This document shows, piece by piece, positions 12,230-23,017 of a DNA stretch of 64,000 bases. Each line of letters opens with the position of its first letter. Position 1 is the stretch's first letter. Under the pieces are notes generated by a model. The model was not told the DNA's origin, did not search any database, and saw nothing but the letters and a program-made list of their open reading frames with translations. The translations under genes and the position numbers were made by a program. The DNA is from Asterella californica (Eukaryota; Streptophyta; Marchantiopsida; Marchantiales; Aytoniaceae), in contig JAYKYS010000007.1 in assembly GCA_036924285.1 (NCBI GenBank), forward strand, positions 11,222,001 to 11,286,000, read 5' to 3'.

Positions 12230-13200
12230 GCTTTTCCACCGTAAGAGATTCAAATGGGAATCAACTGGAATTTCCACTATGTGTCTAGACTGGACCTTCA
12301 GTGGTTCCGCAACGGAGTTTTTATGACGGCAGTAGCAAGAGTATCATATCAGCTCTGCGACAAAAGTCGCATTGCAGCTATCAGAACAATGAACTAACTT
12401 TGACATGCATGACTGATAGCTCTATAACATCTGATAACATGCTCTGTCGTCAGTGACCAGTCCCTTGTACAAACTTGAACAACACAGTCAAGCTTGCATT
12501 GCCACAATGTTCTTTCGCTCAAGAACATGAACTCCATAAAGCAAATGCCATTTCAGCGTAATGTAGCTGAAACCTAAGAAACCTATAGTACAAGGAAAGC
12601 ATGAAATAGAACTATCGTAGTTGTCAAGAGAAGTCAGTTCTAGCCACGTCCCGAGAACGAGTCCGTCCTCTCAGGCAGGACGAGTGCTGGAGACGTGCGT
12701 AATACGAACGGGAGTCGAGAGAAGTGATGTTTAATAAAACAAATTTACTTTTCTAGTGGCTGGTGCGAACGAGTGCATGAAGAGTCCGGTCCAGTCTCAG
12801 TCATGCCGCAAAATTATCCCCGGAATACGGAGATTGTAGTGACAACTTCGAAAAGTATTCTCTAGCAATGAATACACTCTCCATTGGTTAACCATTCGAG
12901 GTAGAAATCCGAACTATTGCTACTATTACCAAGATGTAGAATAAGTTATACTAACCGGAATACGTGATCATAACGTAACTTGTATTGTCACAGTTTCGAT
13001 GGTATCATCATCTTTCTGATTTCACTAAATAAATCAGAAATTTTACAGTCTATCCAAAAAGCACAGTATCGTAGTCCTCGTCTTGGCCAGAGAGTACATG
13101 TCTTAGTTTGCTGGTTCACCTTATTCATCCTAGTTTCAATGGGATGCTACCTACTCGAAGCTTAATCTTCAGCCTAGTATCTAGGTAAGGGATCATCTAA
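12230..13200. other. Spacer with no supportable gene
   Basis: Only short frames occur on either strand. None shows domain-like composition or splice-site-bounded coding blocks. Confidence 0.4.
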
Positions 13201-13207
13201 CGTAGGT

Positions 13208-13495
13208 CTTGAAGCCAGGTTCTCCCTGGTACACTCAAGTCAAAGAGAAGGATGGCCTTTGTGATGCTTTTACATCGGATAATGGGAGGCAGCGGGACGA
13301 AAAAGATGCCCGTACAGTCTATTTTCCTGAACTGTGGGAGTTGGTATCTGCTGCTTGTGAATCTCCTTATGTCTAAGATGTAGATACCATTAATCTATAC
13401 ATGAGCATATGGACTATCCAACTTGACTTTAGAAAGAGTGATCTTCCAGTTTGAGATAATTTCTTCTGGTATGAAGGTTTCATAAGACCAAAAGC
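13208..13495 (+). pseudogene. Decayed coding stretch, unrecognised
   Basis: One plus-strand frame reads as ordinary protein for about 95 codons (for example SPWYTQVKEKDGLCDAF, later DNFFWYEGFIRP) with only two stops, a TAA near 13,375 and a TGA near 13,457. The reading then appears to continue in another frame to about 13,690. The protein-like composition across the stops suggests a dead gene or transposon fragment. I cannot name the family. Confidence 0.35.
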
Positions 13496-14447
13496 ATGAT
13501 TTCTAAGAAGTATGCGGCCAGGGACTTCGTTCCTGACGTCCATACGTCTAGATCGCCACTGAGAGCATAGAGCATGACCGAACAACAATTTCTTACCAAG
13601 ATTCTTGCTGCAAGACATGATATGGCTGTAGAGATACAAAAGAAATTCATGTCAATTAAGAGAAGTAATATCCATTACGATACGTTTCGCTGAAATTGAA
13701 TCTCTAACAGTAGACCTAATCTTTCATGTGAAGGCAGAGTGAGAATGATAAGCAGATGATCTCGTTGTTAAGAGGAAATTTATTTAATTATGATATATAT
13801 ATTTAGTTTAATTTAGTTTTCATCATTTTATTCTTTGTCTCATTGCAGAACGTCTTCACAATGTTTCTAAGAAATGAAATGAAAACTATTATTTTCAATA
13901 TAATTTAATATATATAAATTTTATTTTTTGGATTGTATTATTTAATATTATTAAAAAAATATTTTTTATCAATATTGAGTAGTTTTTTTCTAGGTGAATC
14001 ATAATTTGTAATGTTGGTGAATAGATGTAAGTTCATTCCTTATTTAATAGATTTTAATTTGGGATGGAAACATAGTCATCAAAACTATTTTCTGTGAGAG
14101 TTGCGAGAGTTAGGCTGACTGTAGAGATCAATTGAAGGTAAGTTCCCTTAGTCTAGCAGTCCTACCCTTTTGCTATAACTTGTTTTATATTCTTATCCAG
14201 TATGATGTGATTATGTTCAGCAGGTGAAGCAAAGTAATAGTATCGATCCAAAGCAATACCTTCTTTTGTAGCGACGTTGTACCTCTGAACTAAGTTTATG
14301 AGAGCAAAACTACTGCTTTTAGTCACCAAGGTAAGACTTAAGACATCTAATTGAAATAACTTTTTTGTCTATTGTCATGATTGTATATATTGTATCTATC
14401 TTGGATAGAAAGTGATATCATCAGCGTTATTCAAATTCATATATACA

Positions 14448-15740
14448 ATGGATTCTACTACGTTCAAAAAAGAAAAAATGGAAAAGATTTTCACAGATGA
14501 TACAGAAGAAGGTGAACCCATAATAGAAGTACTGAAGCAGCCAAGTTCTACTTCATCATCTCCCATAAAGTCTCCACAAAGAAAAAGAAAACAACAAGAA
14601 ACAATTATTTCTGTTCAAACGTCAAGGGTAGATAAAAACTTATCAGTGTTAATATATAACATAGAATATGTCAAACAAAATGACATTTTGAAGATATTAT
14701 ATTCAACAAATATGGTAACATTAATAAATCTATAACGAATAGCTCTTTTCTTTTATTCGATATGATCGATCATCAAACGGAGAAGACTATAACACGTAGT
14801 GTTTAAGACAACAATGCAGTAAACTGATCGGACAAGGTCTATAGAAATACATATTATAGGATACAATACTTTGGTTGTAGAGATGTGCAGGTAGAAAGAT
14901 TCGTGAAAACTCTCAGTCATAGAGGAGATGCAAAATTCATCTTCTTCATCGATGGACAGATGACGTTTGAGACAATTAAGCCTTGGAGTTCTATTCCACT
15001 TTTCAAAGTCTAGAACTTCATGTCTCTCCGAATGTGTATGGCTATCTGATCGTGCGATTCACGACAGTAGACATATCTATTGCCGTTATTGCTATACACG
15101 GTGAAAATGAAGAGATCGCAATCGTGGATGGTGATTCTGAAGATGAAAGATGACGATAAGTAATTATTTACATTAAATAAGTTACGTTTATAAACTTATT
15201 TTGCAACTGATTTGAAATTTTGCTATTCATGAAACTTCTAGACTAACACTTTTTGTGTTCATGTTGCAGTTAATCATCCATTATGATTTCGCAACAGAGT
15301 ATAAAAATATCGAAATCACTCTAGACATGCTTTATTGTTGCACTTAAAATATATCAAGACAGATTTTGTCCATGAGAGAAGAAAATGATCTTCCAAAACC
15401 GCTTACGCACGGTGCTACTATATGGGCAACTCCTTCTGTCAAACCGAGAGTTGATGTTTTGAAAAGAGTGCAGAAATATTACGAGCAATAGCAAAAACAT
15501 CAAGGTATATAATCAATGTTTTATGTGAATAATCTGAATCAACTTTCTATTTGCAAATATATCTTATGTTTATAACTTCTTTCCATGTGTTTAGGTACGT
15601 GGTACTTTCAAACAACATAATCAATGAACGTCTAACTTGTCATTTTAACAGATCAAGGAGACTTCATCTGCTGAAGGAGAATCATCTAAAACCTCGACAA
15701 CTCCAATTGTTTAATCTCTCAAAATTGATAAAGTTCTAAG
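14448..15740 (+). pseudogene. First coding block of the Helitron-like island, unrecognised
   Basis: The ATG at 14,448 opens a frame to 14,733 that is charged and Ser/Pro-rich (SPIKSPQRKRKQQE). Further protein-like pieces follow around 14,900-15,030 and 15,350-15,490. After a plausible intron ending 'ttttaacag', a short SSAEGESSKTSTTP piece lies near 15,665. The pieces are separated by stops. Plant Helitrons often carry an RPA-like gene in this place, but I cannot see an OB-fold signature, so the product stays unnamed. Confidence 0.3.
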
Positions 15741-16860
15741 AACTTTTCATATCCAAATAATCTTGTTATATAAATAGACGTAACGTTGAAGACTTTATGA
15801 TCTATTGTCTTGTGCATTTATTGTTTTGGCATATCAAATATTTTTCAAAATTTTAGTTTTATCATTATAGTTAACAATGTTTACTAAATGAACATATAAT
15901 GTATATAATATACAACAAATTTCATTTGCAACTTATAATTTTTAGTTATTTTTTAAACACAAAAATAAATCAATACTAGTAGTATATATTCCAAGGTAAA
16001 TTCAACACTGTATGAAGTCTTCCAACAATGCTTTTTTTGATGTTATTTTTCAGGTTTATATCACATGATCAAACGGAGTCTGACCTACGATGATATATGT
16101 AGAACATGAAACTCTTTGGCAAACAAAAACTCATTGCGCGAACAAAAGATGAATGCAACAGCAAATTATAATAATTTGAAAAGCATAAAATATAAACATC
16201 AAACAATTTCAAAGAAATGTGTTGTATCTTTGCCAAATGTAACTTTATGAACGTGCAAAACACATGAAACAATAAAGCCTACGGAGAAACGTATAAACCG
16301 GGAGAAACAAAAAACAGAAAACGCTTTGAAATGACAATTATTTACGAAATTTATTATCATTCAAACGTGATGTGATTCACAAACATCTTTGCGAACAGAA
16401 ACCAATCGAAACATAAAATTTAATTGCATTAAACGTAAAATTCAAGATGATTTCAAACGTAAATACTTTTGAAACATTCATTGTTTTTGAAACGTGACAT
16501 CATTTTATACAAATTACGTCAAACATCTTTACACGGTGAAAGTGTATGAAATTTAAACTTAAATGGAAATGGAACATATGAAACGTACAAACATTCAACA
16601 TTGAACTATAAATGTGCTTCTACTCCACATGGTTCTTGCTCATACTAATAGGAAGAGAAAGAAGAGAACTCAAACTTCGTCATCAAACCATAGTCGAACA
16701 ACCCAAGTTGAACAACACTACGCTCATCACAATCAAGTATGTGGATTACAACATTTGCATAATTTTCATGGATTACAATTTCTAAGTTTATCAAACATAC
16801 ATAATCTTTTATTATTCTGTTCAGATGTATAAAGATTTGTCCAAATTTAAAAAGTGTGAA

Positions 16861-17190
16861 GATTTCATATATACTGCCGGAGATTATATGTTTGATTCGA
16901 TACAATATTTATTGCATCATAAATCTTCTACCGCATCTTTGCGAAATCAAACTAAAACTGAACTTTATAATATATAATAGAGATACACATGATCAATCGA
17001 TATTATCTTATTTAATGGAAGAAGAATTGAGAGTGTCGCATCACGTCGAATCTGTAGATGAATATATAACCAAAGTTGATAAAATGACAAAAGAATGTGG
17101 TGTGTGGGGTGATTCTTTATGTCTCTTCGCTTTATCATGCATACTACAGAAAAAGATACACATCTACAAAGAATATAATTCAGTTTTCAA
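16861..17190 (+). pseudogene. OTU-type cysteine protease-like domain, decayed
   Basis: The first frame (16,861-16,977) gives TAGDYMFDSIQYLLHHK followed by a LRNQT block. This matches the OTU start, where the usual motif is GDGNC then F, a small residue and helix. A frameshift near 16,965 leads into the second frame, with the OTU-like EYITKVDKM, CGVWGDSLCLFALS and KKIHIY stretches. The two residues holding the catalytic cysteine of the GDGNC motif appear deleted, since the Asp is followed by Tyr-Met-Phe. The C-terminal catalytic histidine block is not seen. The domain is therefore recognisable but almost certainly inactive. Confidence 0.55.
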
Positions 17191-18079
17191 ACAACAACTC
17201 TTATCATGTTACTTTCAACCTTCTATAAAATGATAATGAAGATAGTTTTGATCATTATTTATGATTAATTCATCCAAATGTACCAATTGCATAATTAATA
17301 AGTAAATTTATTATAAGAAAAATTCATGCTTATGAGAATGACTTAAAAACTATTCAAACTATAATTTATAAACTAGGTATAGATAAACTTAATCCTAAAA
17401 AACAAAAGTAAACCGTCCTTTGCAAGATATTGACTCTCACCAATTAAACATTATATATTCAGAACTTTTATTATTCTATCAGAAATATCCGTATTTATCC
17501 ATAAGAGATGTCATAAAGAATTTCATACAATCTCATAAACAATATGAAATACAACTCTTTTGAAAAAAAACACTTTCTGATAAAATAGAACAATACAAAA
17601 TAATGAATAAGACTAATGCAATTTAACACCTCTAACCGTAGTTCTAAAACACGAAAGAAACTATCCTTAGAAGAAAAACACATAGATACTTACTCCATAT
17701 CTTTACTGGATGTACCATATCATTCATGTGACATATGCTATAAACGTGATTTCTGAAGAATTTAGAATACATCAATCAAATTCATTATGATTTTGTTTGC
17801 TCTTATGCTGAAACAACTAACATAACTTTCGAACAGCTTAAAGATAATACAAAGATTGTTTGATGTGTATGCGATATATAAACAATAACAAAATATCTCT
17901 TTTCTTTGAGATATCTAGAGTTTACAGTAATAATACGATACCATATCTTGAAAGTTAAACGAAGTTGAAGAAAGATTGATCTCACCGTGAGTCATGTTCG
18001 GAAAGATTCATATATACAATGGCTTCCAACAATAACATCTAAGAGGTAGTGTTATTAATATCTCATCAAATACAAACAT

Positions 18080-19160
18080 GGTCCAAACACATTTACCACG
18101 TATGGCCGATGAAGAAGGTTCTATCATAGTGAAAATCAAAAGAAAACTAACTCCAAAAACAATTTATAAAACAAGCTTTGTTCGACTGAACAAAGTAATG
18201 TGAGCTTTAGATTATCTTATTGATACACACTTATACAAACATCACAATATCAAGCTCAATGAAAATTGGATTGACGCTTTCAACGATAATTATTCTAAAG
18301 GAACAACTCTGATTTGATGAGGTAGAAACTACTGAAACAGATAACTAGTTCGATGAAAATACTCACGAACCAAACACAAATACTAATACATTTATTGTAA
18401 ACTTTTTAGATCCTGAAATCATTTATGCTAATGAAAAATATCACTTTACTGTGGTTCCTAGCGAGGGATGTCACCTTTTGAGTTTATTCAAAAACAAATT
18501 TTGTGAAGAGACTAATTTTCCTTATTAGCAAACCTTGACTAGACTAGACTATTTTCAGCATTTAGAACTCACATATGAAACTTACTTATTTACTTTAAGA
18601 TATTTTTTATCAAAACCTTCCATATGTCTCGAACGTCATCAAATCGATATTTACATTAATTTCTTCCCAAAAAATATTATGTTTATTTGGCAAGCCAACA
18701 CAAATTTTCAATACGTGTTGGATCCACATGCTGATGCACAATATTGTACATCTTATCTAACAAAAGTAGACAATACAATAATAAATGAGATGAAGCAAGT
18801 TAACAATAAAGATAATGAGGAAAATCAAGAAGTAATCATACGAATAAAAAAAGTAAGCAATGTATTTCTAAATTCCAGCAAGTTTTGGCTCAATTAGCCA
18901 TCTATATAATATTAAAATTACATTTGTATCATACTTCTCGCTCCTTTCAATTCATAGACACTAGTAGTCCATCCATCGAACATTATTCCTCAAAAATTCC
19001 AAACAACTATCTTCTGAAGATGATTCTTTTACAAACATAAGATTGTCATCGTAGATAAGTATGCATGACGTCCACAACAGTTGCAAACAAATTCAATGAC
19101 TTTGATAGAATTAGTGACCAACTTTAACACTTTTCTAACAATAACTACATCATACACAAA
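18080..19160 (+). pseudogene. Helitron Rep-like (helitron_like_N) region, decayed
   Basis: Protein-like pieces in the order typical of Helitron replication proteins are visible. First comes a LPRMADEEGSIIVKIKRKL block (about 18,090), then VRLNKVM and ALDYLI, then VVPSEGC..LSLFKNKFCEE (about 18,450). The longest intact frame is 18,535-18,897. It contains FQYVLDPHADAQYCTSYLTK, whose Tyr-x3-Tyr-x2-Lys arrangement (18,742-18,765) fits the Rep motif with paired tyrosines. It ends in KKVSNVFLNSS. A further LHLYHTSRSFQFIDTS stretch lies near 18,915 in another frame. Stops and frameshifts separate the pieces. No HUH motif was securely found. Rep proteins nick and join DNA during rolling-circle transposition, but this copy cannot be active. 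Confidence 0.6.
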
Positions 19161-20260
19161 CTGAAAACTAGCACAATGTCATTTATATATCTTTTCTTAA
19201 CTTCCATAAATTTTCAAATATATGTAATAACACAGTCTGAAATTATCCTTCCTGACCTCCACAATATTCTAAATGTTTTTTTCTGCAGTTGCAATTGATC
19301 ATTATCCTCGAATCGATCCGAAGATTCACAAATTTATACTTTAACATACATCCAAAGATAATCTTAGGATCACTATCCTCAAAATGATCCGAAGATTCAT
19401 AACTGCATCAAGTTACTACTAGTATATGCAAACATGTCAAAGATGTCCATATAACTTACATAAAATTATAAACTATTTTTTTTAGTATCTCAAGATAATC
19501 TTATCATGGCTTTCAGAGACTATATTAATTTTCATCATTTCTTCAACATTCATCCACATCTCTACAATTACACTTTGACATATAAATTTCACTATTAAGA
19601 TTCACTTTCACAAATTTCACCAGATAAGATTGTGAGGTCTTGCAAACGCATAGCCCTTGCAATGTCACTGCATGCGTAGCGTCTTGTTTATATCACTTTA
19701 TTATATTTCTTTATACAATATTTTGTATTATTTTGCATGTCATGAATCACTTTTCACTTTAATCTGTTCCTAGAAAGAGTACTGTAGCCAATAACATATA
19801 TTAAATTTGCCCTCATCCTTTTCTGGATTGTTCTTCGCTAAGTCGCTTGGGATCCATATCTTGTGTTACAATCACTTTCAGCCGTATCAATCCGCAGTTT
19901 ACGACCCACATCTTTTCCCTGTTGAGCCAGGAGCATACTCAAAATCGGCTTATCTCAATGAAAATATTCTCCGTTTTTATCACGCTACCGTAAGTTGTAG
20001 TAGTAGAAGTTGTCACGGTAATCTCGTTTCAAATACAACATCAATTAACTAAAGATATCATGTGAAAAGTGCTTGTGTGAACAACTTATGGTGTAAGGGG
20101 ACTAAATGACAACGTTAGAGGGTTCTCTCGTAAAAAGAGAGACCAGAATACAACGTCATTTTAGTAAAATAAATATGCATGCTCGATTAACTTTTGGAGA
20201 ATTTTTGTTCGGTAATAATATCAGAAAATACATAAGCCGTCTACGACGGACAGACGGGAA

Positions 20261-20309
20261 ATTTTTATTTATTTGATATATAAAATTTATATATCAAATA
20301 AATAAAAAT
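20261..20309. repeat. Perfect 24-bp inverted repeat around one base
   Basis: The arms 20,261-20,284 and 20,286-20,309 are exact reverse complements around a single A. The sequence is all A/T apart from one G or C per arm. It lies at the end of the AT-rich Helitron-like island. A GC-rich mini-hairpin (CCGTC, TAC, GACGG) precedes it at about 20,238-20,250. Confidence 0.85.
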
Positions 20310-20439
20310 AATCATAAAATTTTTTATTTTTTAATTATTAATTAATGCTGGAAACGTAGATATAAACCACAAGGCATGAATAGACTGCTGCATTATTAAA
20401 AATATAAGTCTGGAAATTTATTATTATTTCTATATTAGT

Positions 20440-20758
20440 TTACTGTGAATTTAATTTATTACTTAACCTTTAATTTATTGTTTCAAGCGCTCTGAGAAAG
20501 TACACCAGTAGACGATTCACTGGATGCTCCGCACCCGAACGAATATACGCAGTAGCTTTGTGCGGAAGAAAATGTGCAGCTTCTGGAGATAGCAAGTTGG
20601 GCTCCGCAGCCGAAGTTTGCACTGATAACGCTCACCGGAAAACTGCAAGCATTGCGGCCCGTGCTTGAATGAATCCCAACAGATGAACGGACGGGATGGA
20701 CAGATTTTAGAGCGCGGTGCGATTGTTCCGACATCAGGCGCGAGCCTCGACTGAAAGG
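20440..20758 (+). promoter_or_regulatory. 5' leader and promoter side of the tau55-like gene
   Basis: Base composition rises sharply at about 20,485 and stays higher through the start codon, which suggests the transcribed leader begins near there. The AT-rich sequence just upstream could hold the promoter. No single TATA box can be chosen. Antisense frames covering this block have no domain content. Confidence 0.35.
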
Positions 20759-23017
20759 ATGGCAAATTCTCCAACGGAGCTTGCTGCTGATGTTGGGGTT
20801 GAGAAAGAAAATGCTGCTCCAAGAAATCATGGTCAGGAGGAAGACAAGGAAGACGATGAAGAAGAGTACGTACTGTTGGATCTTGACGAAGTCTTCCACG
20901 GAGCTGCACTGCCTACAAATTGCCCATACACACTATCGGTGAATTTCTCGCCTCTCGCCAAATATGCCTCCCCCTCTAGCTTGTCAACCGATTATGCAGA
21001 TTTTCCACACTGATGCTAACCCTGATGCCCTTTCCATGATTCTTGTACTCGTCTTTACTCCGTTATGTTCTTCTATGGCAAGTAAGAAGCGCTGTAAAAT
21101 TTAAATAAAAGCTGGAGTTCATTTAATACAGGTCATCTGTATTGTCTTCACACCAGGGAGGCACTTTTTCTCTAAGTTGTGCTGTTTGCTACACATTCCC
21201 GATTTTCCGCCCCAAGTTAAGAAATTTACCGCTGAAAGGCCTGCACAATTTTAGTGTAATTCACTTCTTTCTTCTTCTTGCTATGTCACTTCTCTGGGTT
21301 CTACATTCACGGGCTACCTTGAGCATCTGTCGGTAGTTCGGATTTTTTGTGAGTTATCTCAAGTGTCAGAGGATAGTTCTTGCATCTCGCTGCTATCCTC
21401 ATCTACCGAGATTTATGTAGGTAGTCCTTGGCATTGCGCTGCCATCCACATAGACCGAACGATACCCGTTTGGCTCCCGGTGATTAGGCCTCGGTAAAGA
21501 AGACGCAGGTTGTTATAAGATGTTTTACCAATCACTGTGTTATCAGGTTGATCTGCAAGTGTATTTCAACATGTATGTCTCGAGCGTTGGCGAAAGGCCT
21601 TTGGTTCTGATAGCGACTGCCGATTGAACTTTTTGTGACAGGGTTTGGATACGATGAATCCCGTACTCACTCTCAAGGACGACCTGAAGCTGGTACGTTA
21701 TACTTCCGTCGATACATCTTAATCGCTAATCATTTATAGATAGACAATCTGTTAACTCCTTGTAACTTCTTGTAAGCAGCTTTGTCGTGGTAAAGTGTGA
21801 AGCGTGTATTTGAGGTTAGATTCCTGGTACTTGTTGATCGTAGATACTGTACGCTTTCGTTTCGGTCCGATTCTTTGATCCTCTCATGAATATGCATGAC
21901 ACATGGGGAACCTTCTTCCACCCTTCTACTTCATGGGGAACCATCTCTTTCAAGGATGAGATTTTCTGCGGCTGTTTTTGACCTTATGGGGCTTGAGGCG
22001 TTTTAGTATTTCCTTCTGCTACGAAAATGAAAAGTTGACATCAAACATCTTTAAGTGGAAAACTGAAGCCAGTCCAGTTAAGATATCAGGGAAGGAAATG
22101 CGCCTAAGGTACTCCGCTAGAACACGGTCCATCCACCCCTGGTCAGTAGTTTCATGGGACGTAAATCGTCTTACTATTGCATAATGAAAACTGGAGTTCG
22201 TACTTCTGTCTTGGAGCAATATCTCGCGACGATTTAAATCCTTGAATACCTAGAATTTAGAGGCATTTTCTTGAGGCGGAATGAAGCTACAGTGTTACCA
22301 AGAAGGCAAGGCTGACATGTAGGAAAATTATTTATCTGGTGGATTATAGTCTAGCAGGAACTCGTTTACAGTAAAACGCAAACGCAAATCCGGTAAGTAA
22401 GCAACTGCCCGATGTTGGAAGTACTCATTCGTGTGGAACTGACCCAATCTTTCGAAGCTTTATCTTTCACAGAAATCGTGTTGCCCTGCTTGTCTGAAGT
22501 CTTTTCTGCTTGTGTCACCTAACAAAATGTGAGCTTCGCTTGAAATACCAGTTGAAAGGTCAGCTGTTTGAACTTACGTTCTGCACTCACTAAACACTGT
22601 GCATGCTTTATATCAAGTTTCACGTTCTCCCTTTTGCAAGTCACTGCAGATGCGTGGCGGATGAGTACATGCGTGCAATTTGTGGTTGGCAGATTGGCGA
22701 ATACGAAGAGACAATCGGAACCGTTCTCGTCTTTACTGAACGCGGTAAGTTTAGTAAAGCTTTCTTCTCTCAAGTTAGCGGAACTTTCTTTTATTCTTCC
22801 ACGGCGGTGCCGTTTACTGGTACCGATTCTCATGGTAAATCCAGATGAACATATACCTGAAGATGAAAGGATACGCGGAAGCAACATCGAAGAAAGTGAA
22901 ACCAGGAAAAGGATTTCGACTGTCTATAAAACAGAGAGGAAGCTGAAGTTTCGAATGATGGAGAAGGAAGAGAACAAAGAAACTGCTGTGCAAGAATTAC
23001 GCTCGGGAGTCCTGTAA
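20759..23017 (+). CDS. TFIIIC tau55/GTF3C6-like subunit (four exons)
   Basis: The spliced product is 151 residues from exons 20,759-20,938, 21,642-21,692, 22,693-22,744 and 22,845-23,017. All introns have GT/AG ends and the phases join. Residues 1-36 are acidic. EEEYVLLDLDEV (34-45), GLDTMNPVLTLKDDLKL (61-77) and IGEYEETIGTVLVFTE (78-93) are the hallmark strands of the TFIIIC triple-barrel domain. A KLKFRMM strand follows near residue 130. TFIIIC binds internal promoters of tRNA and 5S genes and recruits TFIIIB for RNA polymerase III, and this small subunit pairs with the tau95-type subunit. The start was chosen because the frame before it has no closer ATG and the acidic N-terminus is typical. 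The final stop TAA lies inside a GTAAGT sequence at 23,014, so a further 3' exon in another isoform is possible. Confidence 0.8.

Larger units (their letters stand above)
13780..20340 (+). mobile_element. AT-rich island with a decayed Helitron-like element
   Basis: Base composition turns strongly AT-rich from about 13,780 and stays so to about 20,440. Within it, in order on the plus strand, lie a lysine/serine-rich frame with possible introns (14,448-15,740), an OTU-type cysteine protease-like region (about 16,861-17,190) and a Helitron Rep-like region (about 18,080-19,160). All are broken by stops and frameshifts. A Pif1-type helicase domain, expected after the Rep region, was not found. I could not define the 5' TC or 3' CTRR ends, so the outer limits are those of the AT-rich block. 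Rep plus OTU on one strand is known from some Helitron and Helentron lineages. That this is one element is inference. Confidence 0.5.

Noticed and set aside
20483..20909. Two minus-strand frames of 130 and 138 codons
   Set aside because: They are antisense to the tau55-like first exon and its leader, and lack any domain.
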